Assembly: GCA_002723385.1 (NCBI GenBank)
Contig: PBNY01000078.1
Coordinates: forward strand, 1 to 32,892
From: Oceanospirillaceae bacterium
GTDB taxonomy: Bacteria > Pseudomonadota > Gammaproteobacteria > Pseudomonadales > Oceanobacteraceae
Reading direction: 5' to 3'
Length of the DNA stretch: 32,892 bases
Below are positions 17,900 to 26,303 of this stretch, in pieces (the first letter of the stretch is position 1; each line of letters opens with the position of its first letter). Made by a program: the position numbers and the translations under genes. The notes beneath the pieces were generated by a model. It was not told where the DNA came from. It searched no databases and worked only from the letters and a program-made list of their open reading frames with translations.

Positions 17900-17911
17900 A
17901 AGGCCTTTCAA

Positions 17912-19159
17912 TCAGCTGACAACGCTGCCCAGCAGCATCACAGCGCCATAACCAATGCTGTAGGCAATCAGCAGGGGTACGATGTAGCGCAGGTAGGTGC
18001 CAAACGTCAGGGCCTCGACCTTGCTCATGGCAACGATGCCTGCCGCAGAACCAATCACCAACAAGGAACCACCAACACCCACGGCATAGGTCAGGGATAG
18101 CCATTCCGCCAGCGACATGGTGACGTCGGCTTTCAGCAGTGCGGCTGTCAGCGGTACGTTGTCAATCAGTGCTGACAGCAGTCCCATCAGGTAATTGGCA
18201 AACCAGGCTGGCAGCAGGTCGTATAAGGCGACAAAGGTATCGAGCGCGTGGATTTCCTTCAAGGCGCCAACCAAGAGCAGAATGCCGAGGAAGAACATCA
18301 ATGTATCGAACTCGATGTGGCGGATGTAATCCAGAATCGGATCGTTTTCGGTGTCTTCCCCAAAAGCTCTTGCCAGCAAGAACATGACGGACAAACCGGT
18401 CAGGAAGCTCAACACCGGTGGAATGCCGAAGACCACGTTACCCACAATGGTGAAGATAATGGTCAGCAGGAAGATCCCGGCAATGGCCAGATCAACGGTT
18501 TCAGCTGGCTGACGTTCTCCCTGAATCAGAACATTCTCGGTCAGGGGACGCGACAGCATGATGGACAAAGCGGCAACAGCAATGGCGGCTGGCAGCGACA
18601 GCATCAGCAAGTGGGTGATACTGACCTTTTCCGCGAGGAAGATCATCAGAGTCGTCACGTCACCGGTGATCATGGCGACACCGCCGGAGTTCACCGCAAA
18701 CACCACAAGAGTTGCGAAACGCAGGGTTTTTCGAGTCGGGAGGTTCAGCGACAGAATCAAAGCGATCGAAATCAGCGTGGCGGTGATGTTGTCAGCCAGG
18801 GACGAGAAAACGAATGCGAAAGCGCCGGTCAGAATCAACAATCGCCGTTCACTGATGTTCTTCGGCAAGACCCGATAAATCAGGCTTTCGATCATGCCTT
18901 TTTTGTTCAAATAGACCACGAATGTCATGGCGGCGAGCAAGAAGAGCCAGAGGCTGGCAATTTCGGCGATGTTTTCTTCCAGACCGTGCATGACGTGTGT
19001 GGCTTCACCGTCAGCATGCAGAAACAACAGAACCCAGGACAGACAGCCGAAAAACAGCACGGACTGGGCTTTATTCACGTGAATAACTTCTTCAAGAACA
19101 ACCGAGGCCAAACCAAGCAGGGCCAGGGTAATCAATGCAATGTTGAGTAACGAATCCAT
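17912..19159 (-). CDS. nhaD: Na+/H+ antiporter, NhaD type
   Basis: 415 residues with about 12 hydrophobic segments across the full length. The sequence matches NhaD: an N-terminal VVLEEVIHVNKAQSVLFFG, SSLADNITATLISIALILSLNLP, NSGGVAMITGDVTT and SALIDNVPLTAALL. Paired intramembrane SxxxDN motifs are the ion-binding signature of the ion-transporter superfamily. NhaD exports Na+ or Li+ in exchange for protons in halophilic and marine bacteria. AAAGGAT precedes the ATG at a proper distance. It converges with tilS, with only 12 bases between the two stops. Upstream on the minus strand, TATTAT (19187-19192) could be a -10, but its -35 is poor. Confidence 0.93.
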   Translation of the reverse strand: MDSLLNIALITLALLGLASVVLEEVIHVNKAQSVLFFGCLSWVLLFLHADGEATHVMHGLEENIAEIASLWLFLLAAMTFVVYLNKKGMIESLIYRVLPKNISERRLLILTGAFAFVFSSLADNITATLISIALILSLNLPTRKTLRFATLVVFAVNSGGVAMITGDVTTLMIFLAEKVSITHLLMLSLPAAIAVAALSIMLSRPLTENVLIQGERQPAETVDLAIAGIFLLTIIFTIVGNVVFGIPPVLSFLTGLSVMFLLARAFGEDTENDPILDYIRHIEFDTLMFFLGILLLVGALKEIHALDTFVALYDLLPAWFANYLMGLLSALIDNVPLTAALLKADVTMSLAEWLSLTYAVGVGGSLLVIGSAAGIVAMSKVEALTFGTYLRYIVPLLIAYSIGYGAVMLLGSVVS

Positions 19160-19348
19160 AGCGATCCTTTGATTATTTTTGCGGCCATAATAGTCGCAAC
19201 ACTCTCATTGGTGCAGTATTTCCTCGTAAGTAGACCGTCGCAATTGCCTGGAAGGCGAACCTTGACGGTAAAAAAACGGAACTTTGGTTGGGAGTGATTT
19301 CCCTAAGTACTCCGATCCCGTTTGACACCAGCAAGCTGAGGAAGATGG

Positions 19349-19918
19349 ATGCCGTCGCAGATTTCGTACACAAACGCCCCGATTCTGTCTCTGCCATTGG
19401 TCTGGAGGTTCAGGGTAATTGTCTTCTTGATGATCGTGCTGGTGGCCGGATGTTCTGATAATCGTCAACCGATTTTACGAGGCGCAAAACATCCGGGGAG
19501 CGATAGCTCAATCCAGTCGGCCAGGGAATCCTCCTTGAGAGAAACATCCCCGGCAGATGCAAAAAGCAGTGAAACGTCGGATGGTGTGGCGACGCTCAAT
19601 ACGCCCCCAAAAGAGGCTGGGCCCGACGAAGGCACTGAAGAAGTCACAGGTGCAAGCACCAGGCCCCGTCTGGAACCGCTGGATCTGAGTCTGCCGGAAC
19701 TGACGTGGCGCTCTGATACAGAACAATGGACGCCGGATTCGGTTGAGCCTTTGCGCAACAGTATTGCGAGGGCGTTCGAGAACGACATGGGGTCAGAGGA
19801 GCCCGGTGTGGAGTTGTCAGGGAAGCTGCATTGGGATGAATCGGAAGCGGCTGAGAACAAGCCGCTTCAGGAGGCTGTTATGGGCGCGGAATTCGAGATT
19901 CGTATTCCGCTGCCCTGA
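19349..19918 (+). CDS. predicted lipoprotein of unknown function
   Basis: 189 residues, no recognised family. A hydrophobic segment (about 17-34) ends in the lipobox LVAGC with the lipidation cysteine at residue 35. The signal is longer than usual, so a downstream start is possible, but GAGGA lies six bases before the ATG at 19349. After the cysteine comes a long low-complexity stretch rich in S, E, P, T and G (about 40-105), then a more ordered acidic C-terminal region (LEPLDLSLPELTWRSD onward). It is likely an outer-membrane lipoprotein with a disordered tether. It is divergent from nhaD and converges on the cyclic-nucleotide-binding gene. Confidence 0.72.
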   Translation: MPSQISYTNAPILSLPLVWRFRVIVFLMIVLVAGCSDNRQPILRGAKHPGSDSSIQSARESSLRETSPADAKSSETSDGVATLNTPPKEAGPDEGTEEVTGASTRPRLEPLDLSLPELTWRSDTEQWTPDSVEPLRNSIARAFENDMGSEEPGVELSGKLHWDESEAAENKPLQEAVMGAEFEIRIPLP

Positions 19919-19930
19919 ACAATCAGAGGG

Positions 19931-20566
19931 CTATCGTTCGGCAATAGCGCCGGTTTCGTTCCAGTCACACAGGAGTTGAGCGAGGGCATGTGCCTGGGTG
20001 TGAAGGGCTTCGAGCTCTTCCTGGGTACCTCTTGGCTTGGTAATCAACGGCACGCGACGCAGTTCCGATACCAGCGGGTGGTCCGGGTTGGCGAAGCGGT
20101 TTTTCTCCAGATTCCAGCGAATATTGGCGTTCAGCATTCGGAAAAAGCTCAGCTTGGTTTCCAGAGAGAACATGCTGTGATCGTGCAAATCGTGGAAGTG
20201 ATTGTAGTCGATACCTGCCAGCAGAGCGGTGCGACCATTGACCTTCAGGGAGGCTGAACGTGTGCTGTTCAGCACCATTGCCATGACGCCGAGGATTTCA
20301 CCCGCCGTAATCAGGTTCAGGGCGTTGTGGCTGATGTCGGATTGCAACACGCTCAGCTCGCCCTTGAGCAGGAAATACAGCACATTGGCAGGCTCGCCCT
20401 TATGCAGAATGACCTCGTCCTTGTCTGCGGCAGTAAACCGGGTAACGGACATCAGCAATTCGAACTGCTCAGGGTCCTTGCTCAGCAGGTCCTTGAAAAA
20501 TGTAACGCCTCGCAGCAGACGCTGCAGCGTTTCCGGTGGGTATTCCTCTCGGTCCAGACCGCGCAT
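19931..20566 (-). CDS. stand-alone cyclic nucleotide-binding domain protein
   Basis: 211 residues. Residues about 20-140 form a Crp-type cNMP-binding beta-roll (VILHKGEPANVLYFLLKGELSV, then AGEILGVMAM and TRSASLKV). The GE glutamate and TRSAS arginine correspond to the Crp E72/R82 pair that holds cAMP, so binding is plausible. A helical segment follows, but no helix-turn-helix is evident and the C-terminus is not a winged helix. It is therefore more likely a sensor or adaptor than a transcription factor. It is divergent from rpe. No signal peptide or membrane segment. Confidence 0.82.
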   Translation of the reverse strand: MRGLDREEYPPETLQRLLRGVTFFKDLLSKDPEQFELLMSVTRFTAADKDEVILHKGEPANVLYFLLKGELSVLQSDISHNALNLITAGEILGVMAMVLNSTRSASLKVNGRTALLAGIDYNHFHDLHDHSMFSLETKLSFFRMLNANIRWNLEKNRFANPDHPLVSELRRVPLITKPRGTQEELEALHTQAHALAQLLCDWNETGAIAER

Positions 20567-20601
20567 AGATAATCCTGTAAACCGTAATGCAAGAAATGCG
20601 C

Positions 20602-20610
20602 ACTATATCA
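20602..20610 (-). promoter_or_regulatory. possible extended -10 promoter of the cNMP-domain gene
   Basis: On the minus strand, TGA-TATAGT matches an extended -10 (TGn plus five of six TATAAT bases), with its -10 hexamer at 20602-20607 and about 36 bases before the start codon. The -35 region is only a T run, as is common for extended -10 promoters. Confidence 0.4.
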
Positions 20611-20661
20611 CGCAACTATTTTGAAAAAAGCCGCGTCATGTACTACCGGCAATCAAATCTT

Positions 20662-20677
20662 ACAGAGCAAACTCTGT
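20662..20677. repeat. perfect inverted repeat ACAGAG-N4-CTCTGT
   Basis: A six-base perfect stem with loop CAAA in the divergent region between the cNMP-domain gene and rpe. No T tract follows on either strand, so it is not an intrinsic terminator. It could be a protein-binding dyad; function unknown. Confidence 0.45.
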
Positions 20678-20738
20678 GAGAACCGAACATTCCTGCTGCT
20701 TGGCCCGACAATCCGGAAAAATGGCGAATGTCGCCCAA

Positions 20739-20754
20739 GTGATTGAGATATCAC
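20739..20754. repeat. inverted repeat GTGAT-N6-ATCAC
   Basis: A perfect five-base dyad in the rpe upstream region. It resembles Crp half-sites (GTGA/TCAC), but the half-sites are eight bases apart rather than the six needed, so I do not call it a Crp site. Confidence 0.35.
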
Positions 20755-20770
20755 CAGTGTAAAACTGCAG

Positions 20771-20786
20771 TTTGCAGCGCTGCAAA
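20771..20786. promoter_or_regulatory. perfect 16-base palindrome upstream of rpe
   Basis: TTTGCAGCGCTGCAAA is a perfect palindrome lying just upstream of the presumed rpe -35 region, 27 bases before a TACAAT -10 (20814-20819). Chance occurrence of a perfect 16-mer palindrome in a short gap is low, so a repressor or activator site is a fair inference. The regulator is unknown. Confidence 0.5.
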
Positions 20787-20813
20787 TTGATGGCTCTGGA
20801 CTTACTCAGGACT

Positions 20814-20819
20814 TACAAT
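20814..20819 (+). promoter_or_regulatory. probable -10 element for rpe
   Basis: TACAAT lies 29 bases before the rpe ATG, leaving a leader of roughly 22 bases with a GAGAGAG ribosome binding site. The hexamer 17 bases upstream (TGGCTC) is a poor -35, so activation from the neighbouring palindrome is possible. Confidence 0.4.
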
Positions 20820-20848
20820 GTTGGCTTGAATTAATCCGAGAGAGAGCC

Positions 20849-21529
20849 ATGTCTGATTACCTGATTGCCCCATCCATTTTGTCTGCCGATTTCGCCCGCC
20901 TGGGGGAGGATGTACTCAATGTACTGGAAGCCGGTGCTGATGTGGTGCACTTCGATGTGATGGACAATCATTATGTGCCAAATCTGACCATTGGTCCGAT
21001 GGTATGCAGGGCACTGCGTGATCACCTGGATCGAGCCAGCAATGCGGCCCCCATTGATGTGCATCTGATGGTTTCTCCGGTCGATCGTCTGATTGGCGAT
21101 TTCGCCGATGCGGGCGCGTCTTACATTACCTTCCACCCGGAAGCGACTGATCACATTGATCGCAGCCTGCAATTGATTCGTGATCGTGGCTGCAAGGCTG
21201 GTCTGGTGTTTAATCCGGCAACACCGCTGCACTACCTGGATTACGTGATGGACAAGCTGGACGTGATCTTGCTGATGTCCGTGAATCCGGGCTTTGGTGG
21301 CCAGTCTTTTATTCCGGGCACCTTGAACAAGTTACGTCAGGTACGTGAGCGCATTGACGCCTCCGGCCACGATATTCGCCTTGAGATTGATGGTGGCGTG
21401 AAAGTCGACAATATTGCGGAAATCGCAGCAGCGGGTGCTGATATGTTTGTTGCTGGTTCCGCAGTATTTAATGCCCCGGACTACAAGGAAGTAATCGATA
21501 ACATGAGAGCGGAGCTGGCCAAAGCATGA
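20849..21529 (+). CDS. rpe: ribulose-phosphate 3-epimerase
   Basis: 226 residues, full length for the family. It interconverts ribulose-5-phosphate and xylulose-5-phosphate in the pentose phosphate pathway. The TIM-barrel motifs are present: [13 protein letters not shown] at the N-terminus, metal ligands H34 and D36 in [22 protein letters not shown] for phosphate binding, and the catalytic aspartate in LEIDGGV. GAGAGAG precedes the ATG. gph follows after 47 bases, the arrangement seen in many Proteobacteria, so the two are probably co-transcribed. Confidence 0.97.
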   Translation: MSDYLIAPSILSADFARLGEDVLNVLEAGADVVHFDVMDNHYVPNLTIGPMVCRALRDHLDRASNAAPIDVHLMVSPVDRLIGDFADAGASYITFHPEATDHIDRSLQLIRDRGCKAGLVFNPATPLHYLDYVMDKLDVILLMSVNPGFGGQSFIPGTLNKLRQVRERIDASGHDIRLEIDGGVKVDNIAEIAAAGADMFVAGSAVFNAPDYKEVIDNMRAELAKA

Positions 21530-21576
21530 TGCACATTGGCTAACCGGCCAGGCTCCCGATTCAAAAGGAATGAACG

Positions 21577-22326
21577 ATGACTATAACAAACTGGAATGCG
21601 GGGATTCGTTCCCGCTTTGTGACGCCCTGGGAGCAACTGGCTGATCAGGACACATTAACACTTGGTCCTGAGCTGGTGCTGTTTGATCTGGACGGCACCC
21701 TTATTGACAGTGTTCCTGATCTGGCTGCGGCTGTGGACTTTATGCTTCAGGAACTGGGGCGTGAGGAAGCCGGCGTCGATCAGGTTGCCCGATGGGTCGG
21801 CAACGGCGCTGACAGACTGGTTCGTCGAGCCTTGGCTGAAGGCGATGATTGGCTGGCTCAGCGCCTGGATGCTGGTGAAGTGGCGGCGGCACGAAAGCAC
21901 TTCAATGCGGCGTATCTGGAGCACCTTCATCATGCGACGGGGGTTTACGACGGTGTTGAGGCCCTGATAAAGGTTTTGCAGTCGGGGCTGACCAGGCACA
22001 TTGCTCTGGTTACCAACAAACCGCGCCTCTTTACAGAACCTTTGCTGGAATCACTGGGTTGGACCGATGTTTTTGACTGTGTTGTGTGCGGTGACGATCT
22101 GGATGAAAAGAAACCTTCCCCCAAACCTCTGTTACACATCTGTGAACAACTGGGCTTTCAACCTGCCCAGGCGTTGATGATCGGTGATTCTCGTAATGAC
22201 GTCATGGCAGCCCGAATGGCGGGCATGCCCGTAGTGGCGGTTAGCTACGGCTACAACCACGGTGAAGATATTGCTCTGAGCGAGCCGGACTGGATCATTC
22301 ACTCGATGCAGGAACTGGTGGAGTAA
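21577..22326 (+). CDS. gph: phosphoglycolate phosphatase
   Basis: 249 residues, a HAD-superfamily phosphatase removing phosphate from 2-phosphoglycolate, a product of DNA 3'-end repair. HAD motif I is D37-x-D39 in FDLDGTLIDS, motif II is the threonine of LVTNKPR, motif III is the lysine of KKPSPKP, and motif IV is IGDSRNDV. A helical cap lies between motifs I and II. The N-terminus is about 25 residues longer than E. coli Gph, but AAGGA precedes the chosen ATG at about eight bases. It lies between rpe and an unrelated small outer-membrane protein gene rather than the trp genes seen in pseudomonads. Confidence 0.93.
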   Translation: MTITNWNAGIRSRFVTPWEQLADQDTLTLGPELVLFDLDGTLIDSVPDLAAAVDFMLQELGREEAGVDQVARWVGNGADRLVRRALAEGDDWLAQRLDAGEVAAARKHFNAAYLEHLHHATGVYDGVEALIKVLQSGLTRHIALVTNKPRLFTEPLLESLGWTDVFDCVVCGDDLDEKKPSPKPLLHICEQLGFQPAQALMIGDSRNDVMAARMAGMPVVAVSYGYNHGEDIALSEPDWIIHSMQELVE

Positions 22327-22330
22327 TCCC

Positions 22331-22954
22331 GTGATGACTCGGATATTGTCAATGTTGGCCGGATTGATGATATCGAGTGTCTCGGCGGCTGATGACGGCC
22401 CGCTCTTTTTCGATATGGGCATTGGCCAGACGTTTTTTCATATCCCCGAGCAAGATACGAATCGGCTCTTTGCGGATGACGACACTGACGGTACCTGGCC
22501 AGCCCGATCACTGCGTCTTGGTGGCGGGCTGACAATTGGCAATGTCGTTAGCGTGGGAACCACCTTCTGGTTGTGGGGGGATTCTGATTTGCTTGACGAT
22601 GAGGAGGAAGAGGAAAGCGACTCCACGTCTGAACGCAGCAATCCCAATCCGGAACTTTGGGGTTCCGGCGCCGATGTCTTTGCTCGCGTCGGCATTCCGT
22701 TCAAAGCCAGTGGCAGTGGCCCTTACTTTGAATACGGACGGCTTTGCTGGGCTGCCCGGATTACCAATCTTGCTGATCCCTGGAAGCGTAATGGCTGTAC
22801 GGCCAGGCGGGGTTTTGGCATCGCGTTCTTTTCTTCCAAAGACTCTGTCTCCAACAGCGAATCAGAGTCTGCGTTTCGATTGGCTTTTCACCGCACGAAT
22901 TTTGATGAAGTCGACCTGTATCAGTTTATGATTGACGCGCAATTTCGCTTCTAG
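22331..22954 (+). CDS. predicted small outer-membrane or periplasmic protein, unknown
   Basis: 207 residues, no named family recognised. It begins GTG (22331) or ATG (22334), four to seven bases after the gph stop; GGAG at the end of gph is better spaced for the GTG. A signal peptide (residues about 2-19, probable cut after VSA) leads an exported protein. The mature part alternates aromatic and polar residues (FFDMGIGQTFFHIP, TIGNVVSVGTTFWLWG) and ends in an aromatic residue (AQFRF), as outer-membrane beta-barrels do. A DDEEEEESDSTSERS loop at about residues 90-105 is strongly acidic and may bind cations or be surface exposed. Probably in the rpe-gph transcript. Confidence 0.65.
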   Translation: MMTRILSMLAGLMISSVSAADDGPLFFDMGIGQTFFHIPEQDTNRLFADDDTDGTWPARSLRLGGGLTIGNVVSVGTTFWLWGDSDLLDDEEEEESDSTSERSNPNPELWGSGADVFARVGIPFKASGSGPYFEYGRLCWAARITNLADPWKRNGCTARRGFGIAFFSSKDSVSNSESESAFRLAFHRTNFDEVDLYQFMIDAQFRF

Positions 22955-22984
22955 CATACGACTGAAGGCCGTACCCCGCTCAGG

Positions 22985-24496
22985 ATGATTCCCTTGCCCG
23001 CGTTTTTCCTTGCCTTGACCACAGAGCAGCAATGGCTGCTGATCGCCGCGGTTTCAGCCTTGACCGTTTTTCTATTGACACTCGGAATTTGCAGGACCTA
23101 CTGGCGTCGAGATTTGCGTGCGATGGAGCAGCTTTCGGAACAACAGCGGAAAGAACAGCATGGTCAGCTCTGTGAAGCGGAAAAAGAGTTCCAGGCGCTG
23201 TCGGTTGAAAAAGTTCGCTGGCAGGAACGGGCACAGGCCTTGTCCGAGCGTTTGAAGCAGCTGGACGGTGTTTATCGTCATCAAATAGAGGAACAGCAGC
23301 AAAGCCACGATCAGATGACGGATCAGCTGCAAACGCTCCAGGCAGAACTGGCGCGTGAGCGTCAGGCTCGCAAGCTGGAGCATCGTCATGCGCAAGAAAA
23401 ACTGATGCTGCTGGAAAACAACAAGGCTCAACTGCTCAAGGAATTTGAAGCTTTGTCAGGGAAAATCTTCGAACAAAAGCAGCAGCAGTTTGCGCAGCAA
23501 AGCGAGCATGGCATCCAAACCGTGTTGGCCCCGTTTCGTGAGCAATTGGATGGACTGCGAAAAAAAGTCGAAGAGGTGTACGTCAGCGACAGTCGTGATC
23601 GGGCTTCCCTGAAAACCCAACTCGGGGAGCTTCAGCGTCTCAACCAGCAAATGTCGGAGGAAGCCAAAGCTCTGACAACCGCTTTGCGTGGCGAAAACAA
23701 AACCCAGGGTAACTGGGGAGAGCTGCTACTGGAGTCGGTGCTCGAAAGCAGTGGTCTGCGTGAGGGCGAGGAATTTGTGCGTGAGCAGGTCATGACCAAC
23801 GAAGAGGGGTGGCGTTATCGTCCCGACGTCGTTATCAACCTGCCGGATGACCGCCACATTATCGTGGACGCCAAGGTATCCCTGAATGCCTATACCGATT
23901 ACGTCAATGCCGCGTCTGAGCTGGAACAGGCCGCTGCATTGAAACGGCATCTGGATTCTGTACGGCAACACATCCGTGGTTTGAGTGGTAAGGCGTATCA
24001 ACAGTTGAATGGTGTCAACACGCCGGATTTTGTTTTCATGTTCATGCCAGTCGAACCTTCATTCGTTGTCGCCTTTCAGGAAGACGATAGTCTGTTTGCC
24101 GATGCCTTTGAGCAGAAAGTGGTGGTCGTGACTCCAACGACCTTGCTGGCTTCACTGCGAACAGTGGCCAGCCTGTGGGCGATTGAACGTCGCAATCGCA
24201 ACACCGAGCAGTTGGCGGATCAGGCGTCGAAGCTGTACGACAAGCTGGTGGTGGTGGTTGAGCGGTATGAGAAACTGGGCGTTCAAATCGGCACCCTGAA
24301 CAAAACCTACGATGATGCCTGGAACTCGATGAAAACCGGGCGCGGAAACCTGCTGCACCAGGCGGATCAGTTCAGAAAACTCGGCGTCAGGGTCAAGAAG
24401 GAGCTGGCGAAGCCACTTGTTGATGACGCCAATGCCGAATCTGAACTGCATCAGGCGCAACTGGAGCAATCTCTGACAGATACCAAAACGTCATAG
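22985..24496 (+). CDS. rmuC: DNA recombination protein RmuC
   Basis: 503 residues. An N-terminal transmembrane helix (about 17-38) is followed by a long Q/E/R-rich coiled coil (about 45-215), then the conserved RmuC core with GNWGELLLESVLESSGLREG and RPDVVINLPDD-HIIVDAKVSL. The DAK motif belongs to the PD-(D/E)XK nuclease-like fold, and a helical C-terminus follows. In E. coli RmuC limits inversion at short repeats and has been linked to antiphage and anti-recombination roles. The start ATG has only a weak CAGG upstream, but the membrane helix begins properly from it. The end of the preceding gene is 30 bases away. Confidence 0.93.
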   Translation: MIPLPAFFLALTTEQQWLLIAAVSALTVFLLTLGICRTYWRRDLRAMEQLSEQQRKEQHGQLCEAEKEFQALSVEKVRWQERAQALSERLKQLDGVYRHQIEEQQQSHDQMTDQLQTLQAELARERQARKLEHRHAQEKLMLLENNKAQLLKEFEALSGKIFEQKQQQFAQQSEHGIQTVLAPFREQLDGLRKKVEEVYVSDSRDRASLKTQLGELQRLNQQMSEEAKALTTALRGENKTQGNWGELLLESVLESSGLREGEEFVREQVMTNEEGWRYRPDVVINLPDDRHIIVDAKVSLNAYTDYVNAASELEQAAALKRHLDSVRQHIRGLSGKAYQQLNGVNTPDFVFMFMPVEPSFVVAFQEDDSLFADAFEQKVVVVTPTTLLASLRTVASLWAIERRNRNTEQLADQASKLYDKLVVVVERYEKLGVQIGTLNKTYDDAWNSMKTGRGNLLHQADQFRKLGVRVKKELAKPLVDDANAESELHQAQLEQSLTDTKTS

Positions 24497-24574
24497 CGCA
24501 CGAGACCCGAACCTCTGCCGAGTCTGTAGTGGTGTATAGTTATCGTATAGGTTTTGGTTTGGAGGTTTGCAGCG

Positions 24575-26098
24575 ATGCGTCTGGGAATGGTATTGGGAGA
24601 TCAGCTGAGTGATTCACTTCCCACGTTATCTGCTCTGGATCCAGCTACCGACATCATTCTGATGGCCGAAGTGCATCAGGAAGCCAGTTATGTACCTCAT
24701 CATCCCCAGAAAATAGCGCTGATCTTCAGTGCCATGCGTCACTTTGCCTTGTCACTGAAAGAGCAGGGCTGGCGCGTGATTTATCACTCGCTGGATAAGC
24801 ACGAATCCCCCTCGTTGCTGGCGTCGGTTCAGGCCGTTTGTCAGCAGGAAACCATTCACGACGTGGTGGTGACCCGCTGCGGTGAATACCGATTGCATCA
24901 GCACATGTTGTCTTGGCCACAGCTCCTGGGATTGCCCGTATGTATTCTGGAAGACTCACGTTTCCTGTGTTCCCCGGCTGAATTTGAGCAGTGGGCGCAA
25001 GGCAAAGCCTCGGTCAGAATGGAATTCTTCTATCGCGAGATGCGTCGACGCACCGGTCTGTTGATGGAAGGTGATCAGCCGGTTGGTGGTCAATGGAATT
25101 TCGATGCCGATAACCGCCTGAAATACAAAGGCCAGGTGCCATTGCCACCGCCGTATCAACTCAATCGGGACAGTATTGATGCCGATGTGGTGGCACTGGT
25201 GGCCGACCGTTTTGCCTCAAATCCCGGATCTCTGGATTCATTTCATTGGGCTACCACCCGAGCGGGTGCACGGGAGCGGTTGGACTTTTTTATTCAGCAT
25301 TGTTTACCGAACTTTGGTGACTACCAGGATGCATTGGTTGCAGGTGAACCAACCCTGTTCCACAGCCTGATTTCACCCTATCTCAATTGTGGTTTGCTCG
25401 AACCCATGGAAGTCTGCCTGGCCGCTGAAACGGCCTGGTATCAAAAACTGGCTCCCTTGAATGCAGTGGAAGGCTTTATCCGTCAGATTATTGGTTGGCG
25501 GGAGTTTGTGCGCGGTATCTACTGGCTGAAAATGCCGGACTACGCTGACAGCAATTTCTTCGATCATCAGCAGCCGTTGCCCGGCTTTTTCTGGGATGGC
25601 GAAACCCGCATGCGGTGTTTGTCCGAGAGCATTAACAGCGCATTGGATCATGCCTATTCGCACCACATTCAACGCCTGATGGTGATTGGCAATTTCGCCA
25701 CCCTGGCCGGGTTGGCTCCAAAGCTGGTGGAAGAGTGGTTTTTGGCCATCTACGCCGACGCCTATGAATGGGTCGAGCTGCCGAATGTGGCGGGTATGGG
25801 CTTGTTTGCCGATGGCGGTTACCTCGCCAGCAAGCCTTACATTGCCTCCGGCAACTACATCAACAAAATGTCGGATTACTGCAAGCAATGTCACTACCAG
25901 GTGAAAACGGCCGATCAATCCGATAGTTGTCCGTTAAATAGCCTCTACTGGGACTTTGTCGCTCGCCATCGTGAACGACTTGCTGGTAATCATCGAATGG
26001 CGATGGTCTACCGCAATCTGGACCGGCAAGACCCGGACAAGCAGAGGCGTATCTTTGCTCGCGCCCGATTGCTGATAGAGAGTCTTGATGATGTCTGA
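24575..26098 (+). CDS. iron-sulfur photolyase/cryptochrome (FeS-BCP, PhrB type)
   Basis: 507 residues. The start at 24575 is chosen because GGAGG stands nine bases upstream and the product then begins with the beta strand [11 protein letters not shown], as in homologues; an in-frame start at 24554 lacks this. Residues about 1-180 form the Rossmann-like antenna domain and the rest the helical FAD domain. Four cysteines, C348, C436, C439 and C452, repeat the CxxC-N12-C spacing and the position of the [4Fe-4S] ligands of Agrobacterium PhrB (350, 438, 441, 454, from memory). That protein repairs (6-4) photoproducts with light and binds FAD and a lumazine antenna. Repair rather than signalling is inference. 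Its stop overlaps the DUF2256 gene. Confidence 0.93.
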   Translation: MRLGMVLGDQLSDSLPTLSALDPATDIILMAEVHQEASYVPHHPQKIALIFSAMRHFALSLKEQGWRVIYHSLDKHESPSLLASVQAVCQQETIHDVVVTRCGEYRLHQHMLSWPQLLGLPVCILEDSRFLCSPAEFEQWAQGKASVRMEFFYREMRRRTGLLMEGDQPVGGQWNFDADNRLKYKGQVPLPPPYQLNRDSIDADVVALVADRFASNPGSLDSFHWATTRAGARERLDFFIQHCLPNFGDYQDALVAGEPTLFHSLISPYLNCGLLEPMEVCLAAETAWYQKLAPLNAVEGFIRQIIGWREFVRGIYWLKMPDYADSNFFDHQQPLPGFFWDGETRMRCLSESINSALDHAYSHHIQRLMVIGNFATLAGLAPKLVEEWFLAIYADAYEWVELPNVAGMGLFADGGYLASKPYIASGNYINKMSDYCKQCHYQVKTADQSDSCPLNSLYWDFVARHRERLAGNHRMAMVYRNLDRQDPDKQRRIFARARLLIESLDDV

Positions 26099-26246
26099 CA
26101 AGCAAGCCATGAAAGGTCATAAATCCGGGTTGCCTTGTAAAGTATGTCCGGTTTGCCTGCGTCCGTTCTCCTGGCGTAAAAAATGGGAAAAGTGCTGGGA
26201 TTCGGTACGTTATTGCTCGGAACGCTGTCGACGGCAACGAAGCTGA
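26091..26246 (+). CDS. DUF2256 small zinc-finger-like protein
   Basis: 51 residues (52 from the ATG at 26088). Four spaced cysteines in a CKVCPVC ... CW ... YCSERC arrangement, with [12 protein letters not shown] between, define the DUF2256 family, presumed to bind zinc. Its start overlaps the photolyase stop by eight bases (TGA 26096-26098), with GAGAG just upstream, so translation is coupled. The association of DUF2256 with photolyase/cryptochrome genes is seen repeatedly in bacteria, and function is not established. It could bind DNA or a partner protein. Too short for most gene finders. Confidence 0.9.
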   Translation: MSDKQAMKGHKSGLPCKVCPVCLRPFSWRKKWEKCWDSVRYCSERCRRQRS

Positions 26247-26303
26247 TATAGGCGCTCATCTGCTGGTAAACTACGCGGTTTGAGTTTTTCAGGTACCAGA
26301 TTG

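Noticed and set aside
17897-17910. TGAAAGGCCTTTCA palindrome at the tilS/nhaD stops
   Set aside because: Perfect 14-base palindrome, but the stem is short, the loop would be tiny and no T tract follows on either strand; a terminator is not supported.
18248-19150. 300-codon open frame antisense to nhaD
   Set aside because: Composition rich in N, Q, E, G and H is the antisense of a hydrophobic transporter, not a real protein.
20739-20754. Crp/Vfr binding site upstream of rpe
   Set aside because: GTGA and TCAC half-sites are separated by eight bases, not the six the consensus requires.
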